64,000 bases of DNA from Hymenobacter aerilatus (GTDB lineage: Bacteria > Bacteroidota > Bacteroidia > Cytophagales > Hymenobacteraceae). Shown piece by piece: positions 1-8,267 of the stretch. Each line of letters begins with the position of its first letter. Position 1 is the first letter of the stretch. A program made the position numbers and the translations under genes. The stretch is taken from NCBI RefSeq assembly GCF_022921095.1, contig NZ_CP095053.1, positions 3,142,501 through 3,206,500 on the forward strand, given 5' to 3'. The notes below the pieces were generated by a model. The model was not told where the DNA came from. It worked only from the letters and a program-made list of their open reading frames with translations, and made no database searches.

Positions 1-1
1 T

Positions 2-676
2 TTGCGCCGGGAGACGTACGAGTATTTTGCCATCGAGAAGGACATTGAGGTGATTCCGAACTTCATCAACTTGGAGCGCTTCAAGAAGCAGAACAAGGAG
101 CATTTCCGGGCGGCCATTGCGCCCAATGGCGAGAAGCTACTAACGCATACATCCAACTTCCGCTCGGTGAAGCGCGTGGAGGACGTGGTGCGCATCTTTG
201 CCGGTGTGCGCGAGCAGATACCCGCCAAGCTGCTATTGGTAGGCGACGGCCCCGACCGCCCCCGCATCGAGAAAATTGTGCGGGAGTTGGAGCACCATCA
301 GGACGTGCGCTTCTTGGGCAAGCTGGAAGCCGTGGAAGAGGTTCTGAGCGTGACGGACTTATTCCTGATGCCTTCCGAAAAAGAAAGCTTCGGCTTAGCG
401 GCGCTGGAGGCTATGGCCTGCGAAGTGCCTGTGCTGAGCACCAATGCCGGCGGCATTCCCGAACTGAATATTCACGGCGTGACCGGCACCGTGAGCGAAA
501 TTGGCGACGTGCCGGACATGGTGAAGCAGGCCTTGTTCATTCTGCAAGACGAAAACCTACCCCGCTTCAAGGCTGCCGCCCTAGCCCGTGCCGAGGAGTT
601 TGAGGTAGGCAAGATTGTGCCGATGTATGAGGATTGCTACCGCCGCGCTATTCAGGCACAATTGGCTTCGGTGTAG
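2..676 (+). CDS. bshA: BshA, N-acetyl-alpha-D-glucosaminyl L-malate synthase (5' end outside window)
   Basis: This is the C-terminal 224 residues of a GT4-family glycosyltransferase; the gene runs off the left edge, so the first codon here is not the true start. It carries SNFRSVKRVEDVV (residues 51-63), a stretch typical of BshA, and the GT4 EX7E signature at E128 and E136 within SEKESFGLAALEAMA. BshA joins UDP-GlcNAc to L-malate in the first step of bacillithiol synthesis, in the cytoplasm. BshA proteins are usually about 380 residues, so roughly 40% is missing. The next gene is convergent and a long inverted repeat separates them. The family call rests on motif recognition; another GT4 enzyme is possible but less likely. 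Confidence 0.88.
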   Translation: MRRETYEYFAIEKDIEVIPNFINLERFKKQNKEHFRAAIAPNGEKLLTHTSNFRSVKRVEDVVRIFAGVREQIPAKLLLVGDGPDRPRIEKIVRELEHHQDVRFLGKLEAVEEVLSVTDLFLMPSEKESFGLAALEAMACEVPVLSTNAGGIPELNIHGVTGTVSEIGDVPDMVKQALFILQDENLPRFKAAALARAEEFEVGKIVPMYEDCYRRAIQAQLASV

Positions 677-697
677 GGCAGGAAATCAGAAAAAACA

Positions 698-805
698 GAA
701 CGTCATGCTGAGCTTGTCGAAGCATCTCGCGTGCTCCCACTAATCCAATCGTCAGGAAATTAATGGGAACACGCGAGATGCTTCGACAAGCTCAGCATGA
801 CGTTC
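698..805. repeat. Intergenic inverted repeat, family A (GTCATGCTGAGCTTGTCGAA type)
   Basis: Two arms of about 46 bases (698-743 and 760-805) are inverted copies with only about two mismatches, around a loop of roughly 16 bases. The arms carry the core GTCATGCTGAGCTTGTCGAA. The element fills the space between bshA and the converging nucleotidase gene, so its RNA hairpin could end transcription from both sides. A degenerate relative lies at 44576-44637. It looks like a REP/MITE-like intergenic element without coding capacity. Confidence 0.85.
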
Positions 806-838
806 TTCTTTTACCTCTTACCTTCTCCTACCCTACTC

Positions 839-1369
839 TCACAGCAACAGCTCCCCTACCTCCTGCCAGCTGTGCACGCGGCGGTAGCCGGTTTCGTGGA
901 TGTTGTGCGGGGCGTTGAACAGGATACCCTCGCCCCGAAAACGCTCGAAATTAAAGGCGTTGTCGTCGATGAGGTAGTCGGCGTTGAGGATGCTTTTATC
1001 GCCACAGAAGACGTAGTTGGACCACGGGATGAACGGGAAGTGCTGTTGCAGCCAGTCGTATTTATCGCGGAAGCAGTTGGGAAACTCCATGGCCGCTGTG
1101 GCAATAAATAGCTCGTAGCGCTCCGATAAGGCACGCAATACCTGCTGGCTGTCTTTGATAACGGGCAGGTCGCGGAAGAAGCCCTCTTGGTTCACGTAGT
1201 CGCGGATGATGGGCTGGTGCTCGAGTGCCACGGCTTGGTAGGCGCTTTTGCCTTGCAGCTGATCGAGGGTTAGCTCCAGCTGATAATCCCGAAGGTACCA
1301 CTCTTGGAAGCGGGCGATGGAGTCGGCAATTACCTCGTCCATATCCACGGCAATGCGTTGCTTGGTCAT
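839..1369 (-). CDS. 5'(3')-deoxyribonucleotidase (HAD superfamily, NT5C type)
   Basis: This 176-residue protein of the HAD superfamily has the nucleophile motif D9-M-D11-E-V at the N terminus, a motif II Thr at T91, a candidate motif III Lys at K125 and the acidic motif IV at D135-D136. Length and motif order fit the small 5'(3')-deoxyribonucleotidases (NT5C family), which remove phosphate from deoxynucleoside monophosphates and help balance dNTP pools. The ATG at 1369 gives a full HAD N terminus. It lies on the same strand as, and downstream of, the alkyltransferase-like gene, with about 58 bases between them. Substrate choice cannot be read from the sequence. Confidence 0.85.
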   Translation of the reverse strand: MTKQRIAVDMDEVIADSIARFQEWYLRDYQLELTLDQLQGKSAYQAVALEHQPIIRDYVNQEGFFRDLPVIKDSQQVLRALSERYELFIATAAMEFPNCFRDKYDWLQQHFPFIPWSNYVFCGDKSILNADYLIDDNAFNFERFRGEGILFNAPHNIHETGYRRVHSWQEVGELLL

Positions 1370-1427
1370 GCTTTCTTGCTGCTTGTCGATTAGTAGTTAT
1401 AAATAGCTGACCAGACACTTTGTTTAT

Positions 1428-1784
1428 TTACTCCAGCTCCGTGGCGGGGTCCCAAAACAGCTCCCGAAAGTTTTGCACCTGGTCTTCTACCACCCGCACA
1501 CCTTCAGCCTCTAGTGCCTCTTGCATAGCCGTGGGGGTAGCGAAGTGCTGCCGGCCCGTGAGTAGCCCCAGCCGGTTGATGACGCGGTGCGCGGGCACTG
1601 GCTGCCGGGCCGTGTGGGCGGCCATCATGGCCCAGCCCACCATGCGTGCGCCGTGGCGCGCGCCCAGGTAGTTGGCAATGGCGCCGTAGGTAGTCACGCG
1701 GCCGGGTGGCACCAAGCGCACTACTTCGTGCACATCCTGAAAAAAATTGCGCTGTGCTTCGGTTGGATTCTTGGGACCGGTCAT
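1428..1784 (-). CDS. MGMT-family alkyltransferase-like protein without the acceptor cysteine
   Basis: This 118-residue protein matches the C-terminal DNA-binding domain of O6-alkylguanine-DNA alkyltransferases: PPGRVTTYGAIA (residues 26-37) precedes the helix-turn-helix region, and the active-site segment reads PAHRVIN at 64-70. Repair enzymes have Cys in PCHR; here it is Ala65, so suicidal alkyl transfer is not possible. Proteins of this kind (ATLs) bind O6-alkylguanine and mark it for other repair pathways; that role is inferred from the family. The ATG at 1784 is preceded by TACCTTTA at 1798-1791, which resembles the -7 box and would leave almost no leader. Confidence 0.85.
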   Translation of the reverse strand: MTGPKNPTEAQRNFFQDVHEVVRLVPPGRVTTYGAIANYLGARHGARMVGWAMMAAHTARQPVPAHRVINRLGLLTGRQHFATPTAMQEALEAEGVRVVEDQVQNFRELFWDPATELE

Positions 1785-2113
1785 AGGGTATAAAGGTACG
1801 GCGCAGCACCACTTGTAGAACGCGAGCCAACTTGATGCTCTATACTACTTTGCACTGCAATGACTCGTCTGCCTGCATAAAGTAGTAATAACAAATCAGC
1901 TGAACAGTTGACAAAATTGCTTCTCAAAAAGCAACGCAAACTGTTCTCATTCCTCGAAAAGCCTGCAACTCGCGGGCTTTTCTTGTGTCTTAACAACAGT
2001 AGGTAGCGCAGAGAAACAGTTTCCTAGTAAACTCTAATGCCCTACCTGTCGTTGTGATGGATTGCTAGCCAGCACTATTCACGCTTACGTATTAGTAATC
2101 ACGCCTTTATTAC
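1785..2113. other. Intergenic stretch between divergent genes, with one hairpin
   Basis: This gap of about 330 bases separates the leftward alkyltransferase-like gene from the rightward efflux operon. It holds a short hairpin with arms AAAAGCC/GGCTTTT at 1957-1981, followed by T residues, which resembles a weak terminator. A TATACTACTTTGC string near 1841-1853 is close to, but does not match, the TAnnTTTG box. I see no convincing coding region. Confidence 0.5.
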
Positions 2114-3241
2114 ATGCAAACGCAGGAGCGAGAGGAAGTAGAAACCACCCCGACGACCAGCCCCGGTCGGCGAATCTTAGGTATTGTCATCGCTCTGGCC
2201 GTGATAGGCGCGCTGGTTTTTGTGAAGTATCGCTATTTCCCGGCGCCTGATGCGGGCGGCAAGGGGGGCAAAGGCGGCGGAAAAGCAGCGGGTAGCAAAG
2301 CTGGTGGCCGCACCCCCGTACAAGTATATCCAGTGGCAGCCACCAGTCTTTCCAACGTGGTAGCCACCACAGGCTCGGTGCTGGCCGATGAGTCGGTGGT
2401 TATTCAGAGTGAGATTTCGGGTAAGATTACCAGCCTCAACATCAAGGAAGGCCAGCCGGTGAAGAAAGGCCAATTGCTGTTCACCATCAACGCCGACGAG
2501 ATTCAGGCCAATCTGAAGCGGCAGGCTTTCAACCTGAAACTGTACCAGGACCAAGAACAGCGCCAGCGCACGCTGTTGGAGAAAGAATACATCAGCGCCC
2601 AGGAGTATGAGCAGACCAACAATCTGCTGCTCACGGCCCGTGCCGACGAGCAGGCGCTACGCGCTGCCTTGGCCAAAGCCTACGTGCGGGCACCCTTCAG
2701 CGGCGTATTGGGGCTGACGACTGCCACGGTAGGCACTTACGTGAGCCCCGGCACGCAGATTACCACGCTTTCCCGCATCCGTCCTGTGAAGGTTGATTTT
2801 GCCGTACCCAGCCGTTTTTCCAACGCTGTGAAGGTAGGCGACCCGGTGACCGTGACCGATGAAGCAACGACCAAGAAATACCAGGCGAAAGTATACGCTA
2901 TCAACCCTCAGATTGATCCTGTTTCGCGCACGTTGCAGGTGCGGGCGCTCTACTCCAACGCGAAAGATGAGTTGCGTCCCGGCGCCTTCGTGAAGGTGAA
3001 TTTGCAACTGGGCGCCACCACCGAGGCCCTGCAAATCCCCACCGAAGCCGTCATTCCGGATGCGAGTGGTTACACAGTATATGTGGTGAAAAACGGTAAA
3101 GCGGAGTCGCGCAAAGTGAAGATTGGTAATCGCTCCGATAAGCTTATCGAAATCACCGACGGCTTGGCTGTGGGCGACTCGCTAATCCGAACTGGCATTT
3201 TACAAGTGAAGGCCGGCGATAAAGTGGCCGTGCAAAAATAG
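2114..3241 (+). CDS. RND efflux membrane fusion protein (AcrA/MdtA family)
   Basis: This 375-residue periplasmic adaptor has one N-terminal membrane anchor (about residues 20-38) followed by a Gly/Lys-rich linker (about 48-66). A biotinyl-lipoyl-like domain (SVVIQSEISGKITSLNIKEG), an alpha-hairpin rich in Gln and Glu (LYQDQEQRQRTLLEKEYISAQEYEQ region), a second lipoyl half (YVRAPFSGVLGL) and beta-barrel domains follow in the usual order. It should bridge the RND pump at 3480 and the TolC protein at 6667 across the periplasm to export drugs or other toxic molecules. The three genes run in the same direction, but a 220-base inverted repeat sits between this gene and the pump. Substrate unknown. 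Confidence 0.93.
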   Translation: MQTQEREEVETTPTTSPGRRILGIVIALAVIGALVFVKYRYFPAPDAGGKGGKGGGKAAGSKAGGRTPVQVYPVAATSLSNVVATTGSVLADESVVIQSEISGKITSLNIKEGQPVKKGQLLFTINADEIQANLKRQAFNLKLYQDQEQRQRTLLEKEYISAQEYEQTNNLLLTARADEQALRAALAKAYVRAPFSGVLGLTTATVGTYVSPGTQITTLSRIRPVKVDFAVPSRFSNAVKVGDPVTVTDEATTKKYQAKVYAINPQIDPVSRTLQVRALYSNAKDELRPGAFVKVNLQLGATTEALQIPTEAVIPDASGYTVYVVKNGKAESRKVKIGNRSDKLIEITDGLAVGDSLIRTGILQVKAGDKVAVQK

Positions 3242-3460
3242 AACGACAACTCCCCTCCTCAGCTGAGGGGACGCTTTGGCTTCAGCCAAAGCTGGGGTGG
3301 TTGGCTCGTTGCTGATGTTGCTTATTCGGCACGAACACCACCAAACAGATAATCATATAGTTAGTACTGCTCTATAAACAACATCAGCAACGAACCAACC
3401 ACCCCAGCCGCCGCTAAAGCGGCGGCATCCCCTCCTCAGCTGAGGAGGGGAGTGTCGTTC
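3241..3460. repeat. Long composite inverted repeat inside the efflux operon
   Basis: Arms of about 80 bases (3241-3320 and 3379-3460) are imperfect inverted copies, and each contains smaller perfect palindromes: CCCTCCTCAGCTGAGG-type stems in both arms, GCTTTGGCTTCAGCCAAAGC in the left arm and GCCGCCGCTAAAGCGGCGGC in the right arm. The element fills almost the whole space between the adaptor and pump genes. Folded as RNA it would be a branched structure that could reduce read-through or protect the upstream mRNA; that is inference. Confidence 0.85.
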
Positions 3461-3479
3461 TTTTTGTCCCCTACCACCC

Positions 3480-6400
3480 ATGAGTTTATCTTCCACCAGT
3501 ATCAACCGTCCGGTTCTGGCCATCGTGATGAGCTTGCTCATCGTGATTTTTGGCGTTATCGGATTTCGCTACCTCAGCATCCGGGAATACCCGAGCGTTG
3601 ACCCGCCGTTTATTTCGGTGTCGACGACGTACACTGGTGCGTCGGCCGACGTGATTCAGTCGCAGATTACGGAGCCCCTGGAGGAGGGCATCAACGGTAT
3701 TGCGGGTATCCGCAACCTGACCTCTACCTCCCGCGATGGCCGCTCGCAGATCAGCGTAGAGTTTGACCTGGACGCCAACTTGGAAGCCGCCGCCAACGAC
3801 GTGCGCGACAAGGTCTCAGCGGCCCAACGGCGCCTACCCGACGACGTGGACCCGCCCACCGTGAGCAAGGCCAATGCCGACTCGCAACCCATTGTATTGG
3901 TGTACCTTAGCAGCAGCAAGCGCAGCCTACTGGAGCTGACTGACTACGCCAACAACGTGCTGCGCGAACGACTGCAAACCATCCCGGGCGTGAGTGAGGT
4001 GAGAGTGTGGGGCGAGCGTAAATACTCCATGCGCCTGTGGTTAGACCCCGTGAAAATGGCCGCACTAGGCGTTTCGCCGGTGGACGTGCAAACGGCTCTG
4101 CGCCGCGAAAACGTGGAGCTGCCTGGCGGTGCCGTGCAGGGTGAAGCCACCCAGCTCACGTTGCGCACTATGGGCCGACTCTACTCGGTAGAGGACTTCA
4201 ACAACCTGATTCTGCGCAACGACCCCACCGCGCTGGTGCGGCTGTCCGATGTGGGTACGGCCGAGCTATACCCCGAAAACGACCAGTCGTCGCTGGCGCG
4301 CAACGGCTTTCCGATGGTAGGCATCAACGCGGTACCGCAGCCGGGCTCCAACCAGATTGAAATTGCGAACGAGTTTAACCGGCGCATTGAGCAATACAAA
4401 AAGGACTTACCCGAAGACCTGAAGCTGAGCACTGGTTTCGACAACTCCATCTTCATCCGGGCTTCTATTGGCGAAGTAGAACACACGATTATCGAGGCCT
4501 TCGTGCTGGTAGTAGTCGTGATTTTCCTGTTCCTGCGCGACTTCCGCTCCACTATTATTCCGGTGGTGGCCATTCCGGTGTCCCTGGTAGGGATTTTCTT
4601 TATCATGTACCTGCTGGATTTTTCCATCAATGTACTCACCCTGCTAGCTATTGTACTGGCTATCAGCCTGGTAGTAGACGACGCCATTGTGGTATTGGAA
4701 AACATCTACTCCCGCATAGAGGCAGGCGACGACCCGCGGGAAGCGGCCATCAAGGGTTCGGAGGAGATTCTGATGGCCGTGGTATCCACCACGGTGGTGC
4801 TGGCGGCGGTATTCCTACCCGTTATTTTCCTGGAGGGTATCACGGGGCGCTTGTTCCGTGAGTTTGGGATTGTGCTGGCGGGCTCGGTATTGATTTCGGC
4901 ATTTGTGTCGCTGACGCTCACGCCTATGATGTGCTCGCAGATTTTGAAGCGTCAGGAAAGCCACAACTGGTTTTACCGTAAGACAGAGCCCTTCTTCGAG
5001 CGCCTGACCAACGGCTACCGCCACAGCCTGGAGGCTTTTCTACGCAACCGCTATCTGGCCTGGCTGATGGTAGTAGGTACGGGGGTAGGTATTTGGTTTT
5101 TCATGGGTGCCCTACCCTCCGAGCTGGCGCCGATAGAAGACCGAAACCGCATCAACGTGAATGCCACCGGCCCGGAGGGTGCGTCGTTTGAGTACATGAC
5201 CACCTACATGAATCAGCTCACGAAAATGATTATCGACTCGGTGGGCAACGAAAACCTAGACAATGTGCTGACCGTGACGGCTCCGAGCGGTGGCGGTGGC
5301 GCGGGCGTGGTGAATACCGGTATTGCCCGCATCCTGCTGGTGGACGCCGAAAACCGCCCCATGAGTCAGCAACAATTGGCCGACAAGCTGACCCTCAGCG
5401 TGAAGCAGCTCACCAATGGCCGCACTTCCGTGTCGCAGGACCAGAGTATTGGTAATAGCGGCGGGGGCTTGCCGGTACAGTTTGTGTTGCAAACCCAGAA
5501 CTTCGAGAAGCTGCGCGAAGCGGTACCAAAGTTTCTGGATGCGGCCCGCCAAGACCCTACCTTCAGCTTCGTGGACGTGAACCTGAAGTTCAGTAAGCCC
5601 GAGTTGCGCGTGATTATCGACCGCGAGAAGGCGCAGAGCCTGGGCGTGTCGGTGCAGGATATTTCGCAGACGCTGCAAGCCGGCCTTAGCGGAGCGCGCT
5701 ATGGTTACTTCATCAAAGACAGCAAACAGTACCAGATTATTGGGCAGGTAGCGCGCGAAGACCGCAACCAGCCCCTGGACGTGCGCACGCTCTATGTGAA
5801 AAACCGCGAGGGTAAGCTAGTGCAGCTCGACAACGTGATTCGGCTAGAAGAGCAGAGCACGCCGCCCCAGCTCTACCGCTACAACCGCTACAATGCGGCT
5901 ACCATATCGGCGGCGCTCAGCCCCAACAAGACCCTGGGCGACGGCATTGCTGCCATGCGTCGCATTGCCGACAAAACGCTGGACGACTCGTTCAGCACGG
6001 CCCTGTCGGGCGCTTCCCGCGACTTTGAGGAAAGCTCTTCGTCGCTGCTCTTTGCCTTCGGGCTGGCGCTGGTACTGATCTACCTGATTCTGGCCGCGCA
6101 GTTTGAGAGTTTCCGTGACCCTGGCATTATTATGATTACGGTACCGCTGGCGTTGGCGGGTGCGTTGCTGAGCTTGTGGTACTTCAACCAGACACTCAAC
6201 CTATTCTCGCAGATCGGCATTATCATGCTGGTAGGGCTGGTGACGAAGAACGGTATCCTGATTGTGGAGTTTGCCAACCAGCGCGTAGAGCACGGCCTTG
6301 ATTATATGACGGGCCTTGTGGAAGGGGCCACGGCTCGCTTCCGTCCTATCCTGATGACTTCGCTGTGCGCCGTGCTAGGCATTCTGCCTATTGCCGTGGC

Positions 6401-6608
6401 CACGGGCGCAGGCGCGTTCAGCCGCCGGGCCATGGGTATTGGGGTAGTAGGCGGTTTGCTGTTCGCCACCATCCTCACGCTGTATGTGGTGCCGGTGATG
6501 TACTCCTACTTTGCCACGGCCCGCAAGCACAAGCCTACCTCTGGTGCCGATACCTCGGAGGAGCAGCCCCTACCCTCCGAGCAGCAGCGTGAGCTACAAC
6601 CGGCATAG
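3480..6608 (+). CDS. RND multidrug efflux pump, inner-membrane permease (HAE1/AcrB-MdtB family)
   Basis: This 1042-residue protein has the standard RND layout: TM1 at about residues 9-30, a large periplasmic porter domain, TM2-6 from about 335, a second periplasmic domain and TM7-12. The proton-relay acidic pair lies in LAISLVVDDAIVVLEN near residues 400-401, and the matching Lys lies in GLVTKNGILIVEFANQ near residue 922. Proteins of this type use proton import to drive export of drugs and lipophilic compounds through a tripartite channel. Start ATG 3480 gives the expected short N terminus before TM1. Adaptor upstream and TolC partner downstream complete the complex. The natural substrate is not visible. 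Confidence 0.95.
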   Translation: MSLSSTSINRPVLAIVMSLLIVIFGVIGFRYLSIREYPSVDPPFISVSTTYTGASADVIQSQITEPLEEGINGIAGIRNLTSTSRDGRSQISVEFDLDANLEAAANDVRDKVSAAQRRLPDDVDPPTVSKANADSQPIVLVYLSSSKRSLLELTDYANNVLRERLQTIPGVSEVRVWGERKYSMRLWLDPVKMAALGVSPVDVQTALRRENVELPGGAVQGEATQLTLRTMGRLYSVEDFNNLILRNDPTALVRLSDVGTAELYPENDQSSLARNGFPMVGINAVPQPGSNQIEIANEFNRRIEQYKKDLPEDLKLSTGFDNSIFIRASIGEVEHTIIEAFVLVVVVIFLFLRDFRSTIIPVVAIPVSLVGIFFIMYLLDFSINVLTLLAIVLAISLVVDDAIVVLENIYSRIEAGDDPREAAIKGSEEILMAVVSTTVVLAAVFLPVIFLEGITGRLFREFGIVLAGSVLISAFVSLTLTPMMCSQILKRQESHNWFYRKTEPFFERLTNGYRHSLEAFLRNRYLAWLMVVGTGVGIWFFMGALPSELAPIEDRNRINVNATGPEGASFEYMTTYMNQLTKMIIDSVGNENLDNVLTVTAPSGGGGAGVVNTGIARILLVDAENRPMSQQQLADKLTLSVKQLTNGRTSVSQDQSIGNSGGGLPVQFVLQTQNFEKLREAVPKFLDAARQDPTFSFVDVNLKFSKPELRVIIDREKAQSLGVSVQDISQTLQAGLSGARYGYFIKDSKQYQIIGQVAREDRNQPLDVRTLYVKNREGKLVQLDNVIRLEEQSTPPQLYRYNRYNAATISAALSPNKTLGDGIAAMRRIADKTLDDSFSTALSGASRDFEESSSSLLFAFGLALVLIYLILAAQFESFRDPGIIMITVPLALAGALLSLWYFNQTLNLFSQIGIIMLVGLVTKNGILIVEFANQRVEHGLDYMTGLVEGATARFRPILMTSLCAVLGILPIAVATGAGAFSRRAMGIGVVGGLLFATILTLYVVPVMYSYFATARKHKPTSGADTSEEQPLPSEQQRELQPA

Positions 6609-6666
6609 ATTTCCGTTAGCAGGCCTCCGCCTATTCTTACCCATTCGTTCTCCTCTCCTACCCTGC

Positions 6667-8076
6667 ATGTTGTCCGCTGCCCGTTTCCATTTTCTTTTCA
6701 CTTCTTTTCTGTTGCTGACCAGCGTGGCGGTGGCCCAGCAACTTCCCAAACCCGAAGCCAAGCCGCAAACCGAAAAGCCTGCTACCGTAGTGCCCGCACC
6801 GCCGCTTTCTCTGGAAGACGCACTACGGCTAGGCCTGCAAAGCAACTACGGCATCTTGCTGGCTCAGCGCGACGAAGAAATAGCCAGCAACAACGTGACT
6901 CGCGGCAATGCTGGTCAATTACCAGTAGTTAATGGCAACGCCCTGCGCACGTTCAACATCAACAACTCCCGCCAGCAACTCAACGAAAACGATCCGCGCG
7001 TGGTGCGCGGAGGGCGTGCTAACGCCTTGGCCGCTACGGCTAATCTGAACTGGACGATTTTCGATGGCTTGGGCATGTTTGTCGCCCTGGACAGGCTGCG
7101 TACGCTGGAGCAGTTTCAGCGGGAAGTGACGCGCACAACAGTGGAGCAAACTGTTGCTGATATTACTGACGCCTACTACGCTGTGGTGCGCGAGTCAGGC
7201 AAGATTAAGTCGCTGGAAGAGGCCTTGAACATTGGGCAAGCACGTATCGATCTGACGCAGGCGCAAGTGGATGTGGGGCTTACGGCCAAAGTAAATCTGC
7301 TCACGGCCCAGGTGGATTTCAACGCCGACCGATCCTTGCTTATTCAGCAGCAGGAACTGTTGGCTACAGCTAAAATCAATTTAAACAACCTGCTCAGCCG
7401 GGCACCTAGCGTTGATTTTCAGCCTATCGATTCGATTGTAGTAACCCGTGGCCTCAACCACGATGCCATTGTGCAGGCCGTGCGTCAACGCAATCCGCGC
7501 TTGCAACAGGCCCGTTTGAACACCGACGTAGCCACCTACGAGCGTCGCTTGATTCGGGCCAGCCGCTACCCTACCCTGGCGCTTACGGGTAGCTATGGCC
7601 TCACGCGCAACATCAACAACGCCATCTTTATCAACACGCCCGATGGTAGCTTTCTGGGTTCCAACATCAACCGCGTGTATGGGCCGGGCTACGGCGTTAC
7701 GGCCTCTATCCCAATTTTCGATGGGTTCAACCGCACGCGCTTAGAGCAAAACGCTCGGGTAGCGGAGGTGCAAACCCGGCTGGAGCTAGATCAGACTCAG
7801 CTTCAGCTAGACACCGAACTGGAGCAGGCCTACGTGCGCTACCAAAACCGCTTGCAACTCTTGCAGCTGGAGGAAGACAACATCAAGCTGGCTCGCCAAA
7901 ACGTGGCCATTGCCCTGGAACGTTACCGCCTGGGCCTGCTCACGCCCCTGGATCTGCGCGTAGCCCAACGCACCCAGCTCGACGCTGAAGTGCGCCTCCT
8001 CGATATCCGCTACGACGCCAAGCAAGCCGAAACCGCGTTGCGCCGCCTGAGTAGTGGTTTGGTGCAGGAGCAGTAG
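6667..8076 (+). CDS. TolC-family outer membrane efflux protein
   Basis: This 469-residue outer-membrane channel protein starts at ATG 6667, chosen because it gives a clean signal peptide (residues 1-23, AVA followed by QQ); an in-frame opening further upstream overlaps the pump gene and lacks secretion features. Two repeats of the OEP domain are visible, the first from SLEDALRLGLQSNYG (about residue 45) and the second starting near the middle, each with long amphipathic helices rich in Gln, Ala and Leu (for example RLEQNARVAEVQTRLELDQ). It should form the exit duct for the adaptor and pump encoded just upstream, 58 bases away. A REP-like repeat follows. Confidence 0.93.
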   Translation: MLSAARFHFLFTSFLLLTSVAVAQQLPKPEAKPQTEKPATVVPAPPLSLEDALRLGLQSNYGILLAQRDEEIASNNVTRGNAGQLPVVNGNALRTFNINNSRQQLNENDPRVVRGGRANALAATANLNWTIFDGLGMFVALDRLRTLEQFQREVTRTTVEQTVADITDAYYAVVRESGKIKSLEEALNIGQARIDLTQAQVDVGLTAKVNLLTAQVDFNADRSLLIQQQELLATAKINLNNLLSRAPSVDFQPIDSIVVTRGLNHDAIVQAVRQRNPRLQQARLNTDVATYERRLIRASRYPTLALTGSYGLTRNINNAIFINTPDGSFLGSNINRVYGPGYGVTASIPIFDGFNRTRLEQNARVAEVQTRLELDQTQLQLDTELEQAYVRYQNRLQLLQLEEDNIKLARQNVAIALERYRLGLLTPLDLRVAQRTQLDAEVRLLDIRYDAKQAETALRRLSSGLVQEQ

Positions 8077-8120
8077 GCAAGGGTAGAAGGGTGTGAGAGT
8101 AAGAGGGGTAGGAGGAGTAT

Positions 8121-8238
8121 AAAAAGCGTGTCATCCTGAGCGCAGCGAAGGACTTTATAACAGCAGAACGAGTCGTTGGTACGTTCGTCGTTCATGCGTG
8201 AGAAGGTCCTTCGCTGCGCTCAGGATGACACGCTTTTT
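8121..8238. repeat. Intergenic inverted repeat, family B (GTGTCATCCTGAGCGCAGCG type)
   Basis: Two perfectly matching 33-base arms (8121-8153 and 8206-8238) flank a 52-base centre. The outer ends are A5/T5, so the transcribed hairpin ends in a U run and could terminate both the TolC gene and the converging phospholipase-like gene. The same core returns at 54305-54408 and, shortened, in the hairpin at 35431-35503. Similar words are widespread in bacterial intergenic DNA; this is a REP/MITE-like non-coding repeat. Confidence 0.88.
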
Positions 8239-8267
8239 ACCTTCACCCTCTCCTATCGTCCTACCCT

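Noticed and set aside
2062-2250. Small + frame overlapping the start of the efflux adaptor
   Set aside because: It overlaps the adaptor gene in another frame, with no motif or good start context.
5256-5678. Open leftward frame inside the RND pump gene
   Set aside because: Shadow of the pump reading frame; no start context or motif.
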